Assembly: GCF_900099895.1 (NCBI RefSeq)
Contig: NZ_FNDY01000043.1
Location: 1 to 33,557, forward strand
Source: Paenibacillus naphthalenovorans
GTDB lineage: Bacteria; Bacillota; Bacilli; Paenibacillales; NBRC-103111
DNA length: 33,557 nt
Direction: 5' to 3'
The notes under the pieces: model-generated
The model's input: the letters and a program-made list of their open reading frames with translations, nothing else
The model's database searches: none
Told to the model about the DNA's origin: nothing
Position numbers and translations under genes: made by a program
Shown here: in pieces, positions 7,015 to 14,604 of the stretch
How positions within the stretch are numbered: the first letter of the stretch is position 1
How the letters are laid out: every line of letters begins with the position of its first letter

Positions 7015-8086
7015 TGATCGTCACCGTCCCCAACATCGGGATCTGCTCACTCTGCAGTTCGAGATTGGCAGCCACACCGTTCAGGGTTGTGCCCGCGACG
7101 TCCGTCACGCCGTCGACTGTCAGAATGCGTGCCTCGATCTGGCTGACCCGCACGATCAGGTTATCCTCGTCCGCCCACATCTGCCGTAACGATAGCAGAT
7201 AATCTCTGATGACCGATTCAATCTCTCCCTGCACCTGGCCGAGCGTTACGCCGCTTTGCAGCGTCACCGTAGTCGTAACATTGACCGTCACGCCCTGCAC
7301 GCCGGCGATGGTTACTTGGTGGCCGATCGGGGCCAACCCTAACCCCTGGCCGCTATTCTGAACAGGATCAATCGCCGTCTGTACCTCGTCTATCAGCGCC
7401 GACGCCGGAGGGTTGTAATCGGCGGCGATGATTGTACATTTGACCGTTCCGCCGCCCTGCCAAGCAGGGAACGGCTTCACCCCTCCAACACCCGGAATGC
7501 CGCCAATCTTCTGCTTATAGTCCGCCACGTTCCCGCCGAACGGCTGCTCGCGGACGGCTTCGAAGTACCGTTTCCGAAGCGCCTCGTCCGACTCCTCGTC
7601 CTCTCCTGGGACGAGCACGTCAGCCAATTCTGCCCGGGACAAACCCGCGACGTAGTCGATCGGCAACATAGCCCCGAATTGCTGGTTCCCTACGGCTCCG
7701 GCCGTTTCACATTCCAGCGAGAACTGGCCTGCGGTCAGCCGCTCGATTACGCGGTAATTCAGCCCCCCGATTGAAAAGCGGCTGCCGACCGGCACGTCCA
7801 GCGGGACATCACCACTACCGTAAAACAATCCCTTCCGCCGCGCTTTGGTCGCCGGTCTCCGCTCGATTCCGAACTCGGTCGTCCGCCGTGCGAGCCATTC
7901 ACCGGTCGCGGTATCAGCAAAGGAAAGATTCAGGATGATGTCGAGCTCCGCATACATTTGCGCCAGTTCCGCCGCGGCTGGCGCCAGTGCGTCATAGATT
8001 ATGCTGCCTTCTCGCTTGTCCACGTCGTTCGGCACGCGGTCAAGCATTCGTTTCAGAATAACTTCGAATGTCATGTGTTCATACAA
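7004..8086 (-). CDS. Baseplate J-like protein (XkdT-like)
   Basis: A 360-residue protein of the Mu gp47/P2 gpJ baseplate family, a wedge component at the tail tip. Family hallmarks are the N-terminal RVPNDVDKREGSIIYDALAP and FGIERRPATKARRKGLF. They continue with PGEDEESDEALRKRYFEAVREQPFGGN and the glycine-rich GIPGVGGVKPFP. The start is TTG, seven bases after GGAGGTG, overlapping the XkdS-like stop. Length and motif order are normal for the family. Confidence 0.93.
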   Translation of the reverse strand: MYEHMTFEVILKRMLDRVPNDVDKREGSIIYDALAPAAAELAQMYAELDIILNLSFADTATGEWLARRTTEFGIERRPATKARRKGLFYGSGDVPLDVPVGSRFSIGGLNYRVIERLTAGQFSLECETAGAVGNQQFGAMLPIDYVAGLSRAELADVLVPGEDEESDEALRKRYFEAVREQPFGGNVADYKQKIGGIPGVGGVKPFPAWQGGGTVKCTIIAADYNPPASALIDEVQTAIDPVQNSGQGLGLAPIGHQVTIAGVQGVTVNVTTTVTLQSGVTLGQVQGEIESVIRDYLLSLRQMWADEDNLIVRVSQIEARILTVDGVTDVAGTTLNGVAANLELQSEQIPMLGTVTINVG

Positions 8087-8486
8087 TGCCGGTCACCTCC
8101 TGCGCCGCCTCGAAGCGGCCAAAAGTCGAGACAACAGCGAATTCAACGTGCGCGGTATCCCCGGCAAATGTAATCTGGAAGTCTGTCACGTCTGTAATTC
8201 GGTCGTCCTGCATCAGCGCCTCCCGAATCCGGCGTTTCAGTTCGGACTGCACGTATGCCTGGCCGGGGCCCGCAAACCGCTTCAGCTCGACACCAAAATT
8301 CGAACTGTAGACCAAAAAGGCGAATCGCTCCGTCTGCAATATTTTGAATACCGCCTGCCGGACCGCATCCAAGCCGTCAACCATTCCGGTCACCCGGCCG
8401 CGTTCGAAGTCCAGTTTCCATGTCCGAGACGGTTGCTGTATCGTTGTCGTACTCTGTGCCTGGATTTGCCCACCCGTCGGAATCAT
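8079..8486 (-). CDS. Baseplate protein, DUF2634 family (XkdS-like; gp25-type)
   Basis: A 135-residue protein of the gp25-like baseplate wedge family. Motifs are RTWKLDFERGRVTGMVDGLDAVRQAVFKILQTERF, YSSNFGVELKRFAG and ALMQDDRITDVTDFQITF. In this family the core contacts the sheath initiator and central hub. It overlaps both neighbours by four to eight bases, so all three baseplate proteins are translationally coupled. Confidence 0.92.
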   Translation of the reverse strand: MIPTGGQIQAQSTTTIQQPSRTWKLDFERGRVTGMVDGLDAVRQAVFKILQTERFAFLVYSSNFGVELKRFAGPGQAYVQSELKRRIREALMQDDRITDVTDFQITFAGDTAHVEFAVVSTFGRFEAAQEVTGIV

Positions 8487-8818
8487 GCGCTCACCACCTT
8501 GTCCAAAATCAAGTATTTCTGCCCGCCCTGCATCCGGAGCAGCACCACATGATCACCCGCCTGCAAGCCAGGTCGTATGACGATTGGCTGCGTTAGCGCT
8601 TCTTCCGCCGTTCCGCTGGTCATGATATGGGAATGCCGCAGGTCGATCTCCAGCCGCGTCAGCGATTCCGGCACAATCAAAAAATCCGCATCGAGTGTAA
8701 AACGTTGATCTACGTTTACCTCTAGCGGATTTGTCTTTGTCACTTCGCCGTACATGACGGCGACTGGGTTCCCGGCTTCCATCGCCGAAAGGGCGGCCTG
8801 TCTAATCGCGTTCAACAT
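8483..8818 (-). CDS. DUF2577 family baseplate protein (XkdR-like)
   Basis: A 111-residue protein with the DUF2577 features NAIRQAALSAMEAGNPVAVMYGEV, KTNPLEVNVDQRFTLDADFLIVPESLT, and a C-terminal GDHVVLLRMQGGQKYLILDKV. In PBSX-type clusters this gene always lies between the XkdQ hub protein and the DUF2634 wedge protein, as here. The start follows the XkdQ stop (TGATATG) with AAGGTGAT as ribosome binding site. The exact role in the baseplate is not established. Confidence 0.9.
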   Translation of the reverse strand: MLNAIRQAALSAMEAGNPVAVMYGEVTKTNPLEVNVDQRFTLDADFLIVPESLTRLEIDLRHSHIMTSGTAEEALTQPIVIRPGLQAGDHVVLLRMQGGQKYLILDKVVSA

Positions 8819-8819
8819 A

Positions 8820-9788
8820 TCATATCACCTTCAACGTCAAACTCATGGTATGATCAGCACCGTCAAAGCGGTGCGTCACCTCGTCCACCATCATCGGTTG
8901 GTTGATGCCAAGCGATTCAATGATGATCGGAACGTACATTCCGGCACGAACCCGGATGTCGCCGATAGCATCGATTTTCAGACTCTTCTGCTCCCGGTTT
9001 TTGAGTTGCATCAGCTGCGTCAACATCTCGTTGATCTGGGCAGCGTTCTTTTCTTCGTCGACGCTTTCGTAAAGTTGTAGCAGTCCCCACCGGGCGATAT
9101 ATGCGCTATCCTGGGCAATATAGACTTCGCGCTTTTTAGTGTCCTTGTTGTCGCGGTACAACTTAATCTTGTTGTACGTGTCTTGATCAATGTCACGTCC
9201 ATAATCGTAACCGGTCATCAAGCTGCCGTCACCGATGTAAAAACCGGCCTGAAAACTGGTCACGTCCCGTAGCGACAACTCGCCGAAGTCGTCGAAGAAT
9301 ACGAAAAACCGCCCCGTGGCCGACATGGTGAGCGTGTTCGCTTTCTCAATGTCGTCCAAAAGCGTTTGCCCGTCCTCGACCATGGACGGGATCCGGTAAC
9401 CGGTGTCGTCGATGCGACCAACCTTCAAGTTGAAATCCGCAGCGATCTTCCGAATGACATCGCCGGTCGTGACGTTCTTGATCACATACGTATCTTTGTT
9501 GAGTAAGTACCTCACTTGGTCGTATGCTTTGATGCTGATCTCTGCATCTTGGTTGGTCTTTATGCTGAACACATACCCGTAGAACGCATTTACGTCGCCC
9601 ATCCGAAACCGGACAATATCGCCGTTATTAATCGCGAACGCGCGATCCTGATAGATACCGCTGTCGATCAGCGTGAAATCAACGCTTGCTGGCCGGCCTA
9701 CCCGCGTCGTCGTCCAGGTTACGTCCGTCACGATCTCCGAGAGATCCCACACGTTGCCGTCCTTATTATCGAGCAGGATCTCAAGCAT
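8820..9788 (-). CDS. Baseplate hub protein, XkdQ/YqbQ-like
   Basis: A protein of 322 residues resembling gpD/XkdQ-type tail hub proteins that form the central spike platform. Typical parts are LSEIVTDVTWTTTRVGRPASVDFTLID near the N-terminus, VRFRMGDVNAFYGYVFSIKTN, and GDVIRKIAADFNLKVGRIDDTGY. These are followed by the C-terminal IRVRAGMYVPIIIESLGINQPMMVDEVTHRFDGADHTM. The ATG at 9788 is eight bases from AAGGCGG. A GTG at 9797 is possible but closer to it. It overlaps the LysM gene end. Confidence 0.88.
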   Translation of the reverse strand: MLEILLDNKDGNVWDLSEIVTDVTWTTTRVGRPASVDFTLIDSGIYQDRAFAINNGDIVRFRMGDVNAFYGYVFSIKTNQDAEISIKAYDQVRYLLNKDTYVIKNVTTGDVIRKIAADFNLKVGRIDDTGYRIPSMVEDGQTLLDDIEKANTLTMSATGRFFVFFDDFGELSLRDVTSFQAGFYIGDGSLMTGYDYGRDIDQDTYNKIKLYRDNKDTKKREVYIAQDSAYIARWGLLQLYESVDEEKNAAQINEMLTQLMQLKNREQKSLKIDAIGDIRVRAGMYVPIIIESLGINQPMMVDEVTHRFDGADHTMSLTLKVI

Positions 9789-10467
9789 AAGCTGCACCGC
9801 CTTGTTCCGGCAGTTTCAACGTCAGCCCGACCGGGAGGGATTTGAGCTGCGCATCTGTTAGTCCGTTCAAACGTTGGATTTCCCGCCACCGGCTGCCATC
9901 GCCTAACACCTTCTGTGCTACTTTCCACAGGTTGTCGCCGGCTGTCAGTGTGTAGGTTTTCGACGGTTCGCGGTCGTCCGGACGTTTTGGCCCCTCCTTC
10001 TGGATAGCTGGTGCCCCATCCTGCTGCTGCGCCACCTGAACCCGCCGGGCGGCGTAAAATCGGTATTCTTTCAATTTCAATGAAAATTGAATATCCCCTG
10101 GGCTGCCGGCGACTTCTTTCCATTCGAACCCTTCGACGCTTGCGGGTGTATTGATTTCCATTGTCGATCCGACGTACACGAACCGGATTGGCCGCTTGGT
10201 CTCCCACCACTTCAGGATGTAGTCGACGTATTCCCGCGGCTGTAGCACGATCGACGCCGTAATAAACGGATACGGTTGGGCTGGGAATATGCTCTCAATC
10301 GTGTACTCGGCCAAGCCACGATCTTTGATAACGTTGATCTTTCCGAGGCCGAAAACGTCGTGCCCGGTGCCGTCACCGTTTATGCTAGGCCCGATCTCAC
10401 GCGGGAGGATCGGCAGCTCGAAGCCTTCCTCTTGGTTGTTCCAGCTGAGCCAAATTCCATACTTCAT
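9781..10467 (-). CDS. LysM-containing tail protein (XkdP-like)
   Basis: A 228-residue protein. The N-terminal part (GIWLSWNNQEEGFELPILPREIG; TGHDVFGLGKINVI; ARREYVDYILKWW-like segment) matches the XkdP tail/baseplate domain. Residues of about 171-220 form a LysM domain (YTLTAGDNLWKVAQKVLGDG and GSRWREIQRLNGL) that binds peptidoglycan. It is thought to help the tail tip engage the wall. In PBSX this gene directly follows the tape measure. Here a plus-strand gene and a small minus-strand gene intervene. Confidence 0.9.
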   Translation of the reverse strand: MKYGIWLSWNNQEEGFELPILPREIGPSINGDGTGHDVFGLGKINVIKDRGLAEYTIESIFPAQPYPFITASIVLQPREYVDYILKWWETKRPIRFVYVGSTMEINTPASVEGFEWKEVAGSPGDIQFSLKLKEYRFYAARRVQVAQQQDGAPAIQKEGPKRPDDREPSKTYTLTAGDNLWKVAQKVLGDGSRWREIQRLNGLTDAQLKSLPVGLTLKLPEQGGAAYA

Positions 10468-10561
10468 TTACACCATCCTTTCATGCAGGAATGCTCCCCG
10501 CCCTGTCGAATATTGGAAGTTGACCTAACTTACCAAATTCGAGGAAGGGAGAGTAAAAACT

Positions 10562-11263
10562 ATGAAAAATGATCCGTTTGAGCATATAAGACGTATTCAA
10601 GAGATGATGAATCGAATGAATATCCCGTTGCAACAGATTCAAAGGCAAATCGATATGATACAACCATTTAATGAGCAAGTACGAATGGTGCAACAAACCT
10701 ACGGTCCTATGCTCGATGCAATTCAACGACAACAAGATTTTACGAAAGCAGCTTTTTTAGGGGCGGAGTTACACAGCCGCTTTTTTAAAAATCATGAATG
10801 GCTGTCAACATGGGATAAACTTGCAAAGTTAAAGAATCCTCAAATTCCAATTCCCGATGCGATTTATCCCTACATTGAAAAGTTATCTAACACCGTCCTT
10901 AATCTTATGCCGCAAGAAGATCAAAGTGATTTAATAGCATCTCTTACCGTACGCTCCACTGATGAGTCAAAAGCTCAACCACAATGGACATGGGAGACGC
11001 TGAAATGGTTTTTAAATCTCGTTGTACCCATAATCATCACGATTTTTCTTTCAATCCAAAGCTCTGAACAACTTGAACACCATCACCAAGAAGAAATGCA
11101 ACAAAGAGAACGTCATCATCGCGAACTCATGGAACAAAACGAACGCCATCATCAAGAGGTAATGGACGCATACTCTTCATTAATGGAAATCATTGAGCCT
11201 TATCTTCTAAGCGATCAAGATAAGCCCGAAAACGAGACTGAAGATCCTGGATATCTTGAGTAA
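10562..11263 (+). CDS. Plus-strand membrane protein with His-rich 11-residue repeats, probable moron
   Basis: A 233-residue protein of unknown family, encoded against the direction of the tail operon. Residues 1-60 are amphipathic helix rich in Met and Gln. A hydrophobic segment at about 147-165 (LNLVVPIIITIFLSI) is followed by three 11-residue repeats with the core ER-HH-x-E-x-M (171-203), typical of a hendecad coiled coil, and an acidic tail. AAGGGAGA precedes the ATG. The gene looks more AT-rich than its neighbours. Its 3-prime end overlaps the convergent 95-residue gene by 74 bases. This is the pattern of a late-acquired cargo gene, possibly for exclusion or host modulation. The function is unknown. 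Confidence 0.7.
   Translation: MKNDPFEHIRRIQEMMNRMNIPLQQIQRQIDMIQPFNEQVRMVQQTYGPMLDAIQRQQDFTKAAFLGAELHSRFFKNHEWLSTWDKLAKLKNPQIPIPDAIYPYIEKLSNTVLNLMPQEDQSDLIASLTVRSTDESKAQPQWTWETLKWFLNLVVPIIITIFLSIQSSEQLEHHHQEEMQQRERHHRELMEQNERHHQEVMDAYSSLMEIIEPYLLSDQDKPENETEDPGYLE
11072..11170 (+). repeat. Three 33-bp units encoding the His-His hendecad repeat
   Basis: Three in-frame units encode LEHHHQEEMQQ, RERHHRELMEQ and NERHHQEVMDA. The 11-residue period with repeated His pairs suits a right-handed coiled coil. A metal- or pH-sensing role can only be guessed. Confidence 0.75.
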
Positions 11264-11477
11264 TTGTTTCGCTTCGCACGGCATCCAATTGAACTTGCTG
11301 TTCAATCCGATCAACTAGTTGACCGTATTTCTGGTTGATCATTTCTTTTTCTTCAATTAGCCGTTCGTACCGCTGATTGAGCTTTGTTTTTTCATAGTTA
11401 TTCCACAGCCCCCACACAACGAAAACTGCCATTAAAACAACTATAAAGCTATAAAATTGTTGCATTTTCTTACCCAT
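11190..11477 (-). CDS. Small membrane-anchored coiled-coil protein
   Basis: A 95-residue protein: short basic start, one membrane helix at about residues 8-24 (FYSFIVVLMAVFVVWGLW), then a long charged coiled coil (QRYERLIEEKEMINQKYGQL to SRFRAYLDRLEDKAQ). A strong GAGGAGGG ribosome binding site precedes the ATG, right after the tape-measure stop, so it reads as a genuine late-operon gene. It has no counterpart in PBSX at this position that I recognise. Its 3-prime end overlaps the convergent plus-strand gene. Both proteins share a membrane helix plus coiled-coil plan, which may mean they act on each other. Confidence 0.65.
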   Translation of the reverse strand: MGKKMQQFYSFIVVLMAVFVVWGLWNNYEKTKLNQRYERLIEEKEMINQKYGQLVDRIEQQVQLDAVRSETITQDIQDLQSRFRAYLDRLEDKAQ

Positions 11478-11492
11478 TGCATTCCCTCCTCA

Positions 11493-13439
11493 TTAGCCGT
11501 ACACCCCGCGCGCAGAAGAAGCGATCTGCTCGGTCAACGCCGTTTCGATCCGCGCGATGATCGTGTCGACATCATATCCGTTTTGGATCGGACCGGTCTG
11601 AACACTCACCGTCGGCGTCAGCGTCACGAAGTTCTGGATGTTCTTCATCTCGGCCAGCTCACGCATTACCTTAAGGTCTTCGCTGGATATGTCCACGGTA
11701 TCGTCAATTTTACCGACCGATCCAACACGATCCACATTTGCGATATCCCCCTTGCCTCCGGGCAATTGGAATCCATCGAGCGCCGAAGCCATTTTATTAA
11801 CCATACCTTGGCCAGCTTGGAACCCCGTATTAAAAGAACCCGCGTAATCGAGTTGATTCATGCGGTACTTTGATAAATCGAATACATCTTTGTTGCTGGT
11901 CGGTTTAAACTTATCGATAGCACTTGTATCGACTGTTGATATTAAAGCAATTTCCGTCTTTTTTATTTTGTTAATTGCCTCAATAACCCAGTTAATCCCT
12001 TTGATAATGCCATTAATAGCGCTCCAGAAGTAATCAGCAATATTCTTAGATAGATCATAAAAGAGTTTCTTTACGGCATACACAGGGTCAATAAACAAAT
12101 TAGCAAAGAATTCGACAAATGCTAAAAGCGTATTATAGATCAAAGCAAAGGTATTTTGAACAGCTGCATATAGTATATAGAAAACGCCAACCACAAAACC
12201 GACCATTTGCTGCGTTGTGACACCAAAGTGGCGAAGTGTTGCGGTCAATACAACTATAGCGCCTATGACCAAAGCAATAGGCCAGTTTAAAGTAAGCCAG
12301 GCGGCAACCGCTTGATAGATGGGTACAAGCATTTGCCACAAAGCCGCTGTTATCATAGGCAGATAAACTACGGCAAGACTTAAAACTGCCGCGGTAATTT
12401 CCGGCCAGTATTGAACCGCGACACCATAAAGGAACATGCCCGCCTGCGCTGCACCATATAACATGTTCGCTACGAGCCATATACCAGCGTTAAGAGCCTT
12501 AAAAAATGGATCAAACTTTCCGGAATCCAATGAAGTGGTGAATAAGTCAAAAAGCGGAGCAAGAGCTGCAAGCCCGTCGGCTCCCGTCTGCGCTAGTTGA
12601 AACCGGAAGGTTTGAAGGATCTTCTGCCACTTTGCAGCCGGTGAATCAAGCATCTTTTCGAAGGCTTCCTGCGTCATGTTTTGCTGGTCAAGAAGCTTAT
12701 CCATCCCCTTAATAAAACCATCAAGGTCACCGGCTTTTCCCGCCTTGAGTGCTTCACTGTTCTGGATCATGCTACGCCCCATATTGAAACGTTCCACGAT
12801 TGATGTGTAATCCCCGCTCAGAAGTTCTTTCATGGAGAATGCTGCTCCCTCAAGTCCTTCAGCCGGATTAAGTTTAGCCAAACGCATCGCCAGCAGGTTC
12901 ATATCAGCCAGTTTCTTAGGGTCCAACGTGTTCGATATGAACGACATCGTACCCGACAGCGCCTCATCAACGTTCTGACCAAACTTCAGGGCTTGTTTTG
13001 TGATTTGGTCGAAAATAGCACCTCCAACTGCCTCGTTACCGGCCCGCGCACTGAAGGTATCAATCATCTGCTGTTGCTGCATGGCTCCCACGACGGTTGC
13101 CTCCCAGGTCCTTCTTGCAGCCTCAAATGTAAGATACGCAGCTGCAATCCCCCCGATTGTTCTCTTGAGATCGCTGGCAGTATCCTTCCCCTGCTGGACG
13201 GATCGATTAAACTTTTGCTGCGCCGCATTCGCTTGATCGATAGCTTGACGAATATCGGCCTCGGCTGCCGCGATCCTCTGCTTGGCCGCGGTGAGCGTTT
13301 TATCAATATTCACGTTTTTATCCGTTGCCGCCTGCATTTGATGCATGGTTGAGATCATCAAGTTCATACTCTGCGTAATGTTTTGTAGCGGCCTCGACAT
13401 GGCGTCAAAAAGTTTCAAGGATGATTGTACAGTAGCCAA
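11493..13439 (-). CDS. Tail tape measure protein (XkdO/YqbO-like)
   Basis: A 648-residue tape measure that sets tail length and is ejected with the DNA. The N-terminal third is helical and coiled (SRPLQNITQSMNLMISTMHQM; TLTAAKQRIAAAEADIRQAI). The centre (about residues 330-480) has strong hydrophobic segments (AAVLSLAVVYLPMITAAL; WPIALVIGAIVVLTATL) that would cross the host membrane. The C-terminus returns to soluble helices and the short motif QNFVTLTPTVSVQTG. It lies downstream of the G/GT chaperone gene as in all long-tailed phages, but a terminator hairpin separates them. Confidence 0.92.
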   Translation of the reverse strand: MATVQSSLKLFDAMSRPLQNITQSMNLMISTMHQMQAATDKNVNIDKTLTAAKQRIAAAEADIRQAIDQANAAQQKFNRSVQQGKDTASDLKRTIGGIAAAYLTFEAARRTWEATVVGAMQQQQMIDTFSARAGNEAVGGAIFDQITKQALKFGQNVDEALSGTMSFISNTLDPKKLADMNLLAMRLAKLNPAEGLEGAAFSMKELLSGDYTSIVERFNMGRSMIQNSEALKAGKAGDLDGFIKGMDKLLDQQNMTQEAFEKMLDSPAAKWQKILQTFRFQLAQTGADGLAALAPLFDLFTTSLDSGKFDPFFKALNAGIWLVANMLYGAAQAGMFLYGVAVQYWPEITAAVLSLAVVYLPMITAALWQMLVPIYQAVAAWLTLNWPIALVIGAIVVLTATLRHFGVTTQQMVGFVVGVFYILYAAVQNTFALIYNTLLAFVEFFANLFIDPVYAVKKLFYDLSKNIADYFWSAINGIIKGINWVIEAINKIKKTEIALISTVDTSAIDKFKPTSNKDVFDLSKYRMNQLDYAGSFNTGFQAGQGMVNKMASALDGFQLPGGKGDIANVDRVGSVGKIDDTVDISSEDLKVMRELAEMKNIQNFVTLTPTVSVQTGPIQNGYDVDTIIARIETALTEQIASSARGVYG

Positions 13440-13458
13440 ACGAAACCCTCCTTCCTGG

Positions 13459-13486
13459 CATAAAAATAGCGCCTGGAAAGAGGCGC
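13459..13486 (-). terminator. Terminator between tail chaperone and tape measure genes
   Basis: On the minus strand GCGCCT, six bases and AGGCGC are followed by TATTTTTAT, directly after the stop of the frameshifted chaperone. It should attenuate transcription into the tape measure and baseplate genes unless antitermination or a local promoter operates. Confidence 0.75.
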
Positions 13487-13487
13487 A

Positions 13488-14110
13488 TTATCTCCGGCGT
13501 CTTCCGGAGGCTTTTTTCCTGCTTTTAGCCTCCGCAGCGGACCGTTTCTCTTTTTCAATCCGTGCTTTAATCATCCCAATCAGTGCGGCTTTCTTTCTTC
13601 TGGGAAGAGCAGCAAAATCCCAAGGCATTACTCCATATTCATTGAGGGCGAAATAGGCATATACTGTTTCGCCGTCGCCCTCGTCGATTAGTTTTTTACT
13701 TCTTCCGCCAGATCGTTAATATCTTTATCGAACCCATTAATCTCCTGAATCTTGCCAATTAGGCCGGCATACTCTCCGGAAAGCAGCATCTTCCGAATTA
13801 GTACATCTGCACCTCGAACACCGTAGGACTTTTGGAGTTCGGCATCGTTAAGATTCGGGTAGACAACGCAGGCTGCAGCCAGTTTCGCCAGGTATTCGCT
13901 GGTATTCGTCTCTGGAACCATAACACCGTTTTTTCCCTTGACCTTCCGTGTAGCGGATGCACGGATCGCGTCGTTCTCTTCCTCGGAAATAGGACGGAAC
14001 TGCCAATGTATCGGTTTACCTTCCTTGTCTTTAAACCGCTCTGAAACAACAAACTCCTCGGTTTCCGGAACGGCAGCATTACCTGCAAAAAATACACTTA
14101 AATCGCTCAT
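13488..14110 (-). CDS. Frameshifted tail assembly chaperone (gpGT-like fusion)
   Basis: A 207-residue product made when ribosomes slip -1 on A_AAA_AAC at the end of the 140-residue chaperone. After the slip the frame reads LIDEGDGETVYAYFALNEYG, then VMPWDFAALPRRKKAALIGM, then a basic tail ending SGRRRR and TAA. The MPWDF and PRRKK signature is typical of the T extension of Firmicute tail chaperones. The GT form binds the tape measure and recruits tube subunits. I checked the reading frame base by base from the slip to the stop. Confidence 0.85.
13688..14110 (-). CDS. Tail assembly chaperone, unshifted form (gpG-like, XkdN/YqbN)
   Basis: A 140-residue protein of the XkdN/YqbN family: SERFKDKEGKPIHWQFRPISEEENDAIRASATRK, then LAAACVVYPNLNDAELQKSYGV, then LLSGEYAGLIGKIQEINGFD. 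The G form is made in excess and coats the tape measure during tail assembly. It ends EEVKN with the last two sense codons forming the slip site. It lies between tube and tape measure, the invariant place for this gene. Confidence 0.92.
   Translation of the reverse strand: MSDLSVFFAGNAAVPETEEFVVSERFKDKEGKPIHWQFRPISEEENDAIRASATRKVKGKNGVMVPETNTSEYLAKLAAACVVYPNLNDAELQKSYGVRGADVLIRKMLLSGEYAGLIGKIQEINGFDKDINDLAEEVKN
13691..13697 (-). promoter_or_regulatory. Programmed -1 ribosomal frameshift site A_AAA_AAC
   Basis: On the minus strand the codons GTA AAA AAC TAA contain the heptamer A AAA AAC in the exact zero-frame register X_XXY_YYZ, one of the strongest bacterial slip sites. The zero frame stops immediately after it. 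The -1 frame stays open for 67 more codons with the expected T-domain motifs. Confidence 0.9.
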
Positions 14111-14137
14111 ATGATTGAACCTCCGTTATTTATTCGC

Positions 14138-14602
14138 TTAACCCAGCGTAGGGTCTGCAAAAAGATCAGGCATATCAATATCTTCCCAAGTGAAATCAAT
14201 GTCTTCGTCGAGCTCGTCCGCATCGACGTCAAGCGCGGCCATCACGACGCTGTCGAGGTTAACACCCAGTAAAGTGACCGTTTGCCTTCCGATCGTTGAA
14301 TTGGGATCCTCATTCACGATTGTGATGTCAAAATAAACGTCTTTACCTGTTTTGATGTAATCGTACATCATCTTCCGGAACATGCTGGTGACATAATAGA
14401 TCGTCATGCTGCCGGTACCACTCCAACCGGCTGCCTTACGCTGCGTACCGCGCTTGCCGAGTGTCTTAATGTCGCTTTTTTGCTTCTCGGCAGTTGCCCG
14501 AAGATTCCGGAGGTAAAACATTTCATAATTCAGGCCGTTAATGGTTGCATGCGCCCGGCCTTCCTGCCCGGAGATAATGTCACCCGCTTTAAGGAATCCC
14601 AT
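14138..14602 (-). CDS. Tail tube protein (XkdM-like)
   Basis: A 154-residue tube subunit of contractile-tail phages, stacked as rings around the tape measure. Family features are LKAGDIISGQEGRAHATINGLNYEMFYLRNL, TLGKRGTQRKAAGWSGTGSMTIYYVTSMFRKMMYDYIKTG, and a C-terminal DIDFTWEDIDMPDLF. Length agrees with XkdM. It follows the sheath gene with only a short gap, as is usual. Confidence 0.93.
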   Translation of the reverse strand: MGFLKAGDIISGQEGRAHATINGLNYEMFYLRNLRATAEKQKSDIKTLGKRGTQRKAAGWSGTGSMTIYYVTSMFRKMMYDYIKTGKDVYFDITIVNEDPNSTIGRQTVTLLGVNLDSVVMAALDVDADELDEDIDFTWEDIDMPDLFADPTLG

Positions 14603-14604
14603 GA

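Noticed and set aside
12133..13306. Long antisense and shifted frames over the tape measure gene
   Set aside because: They lie entirely within a gene with clear family features and show Cys/His/Arg-rich shadow composition.
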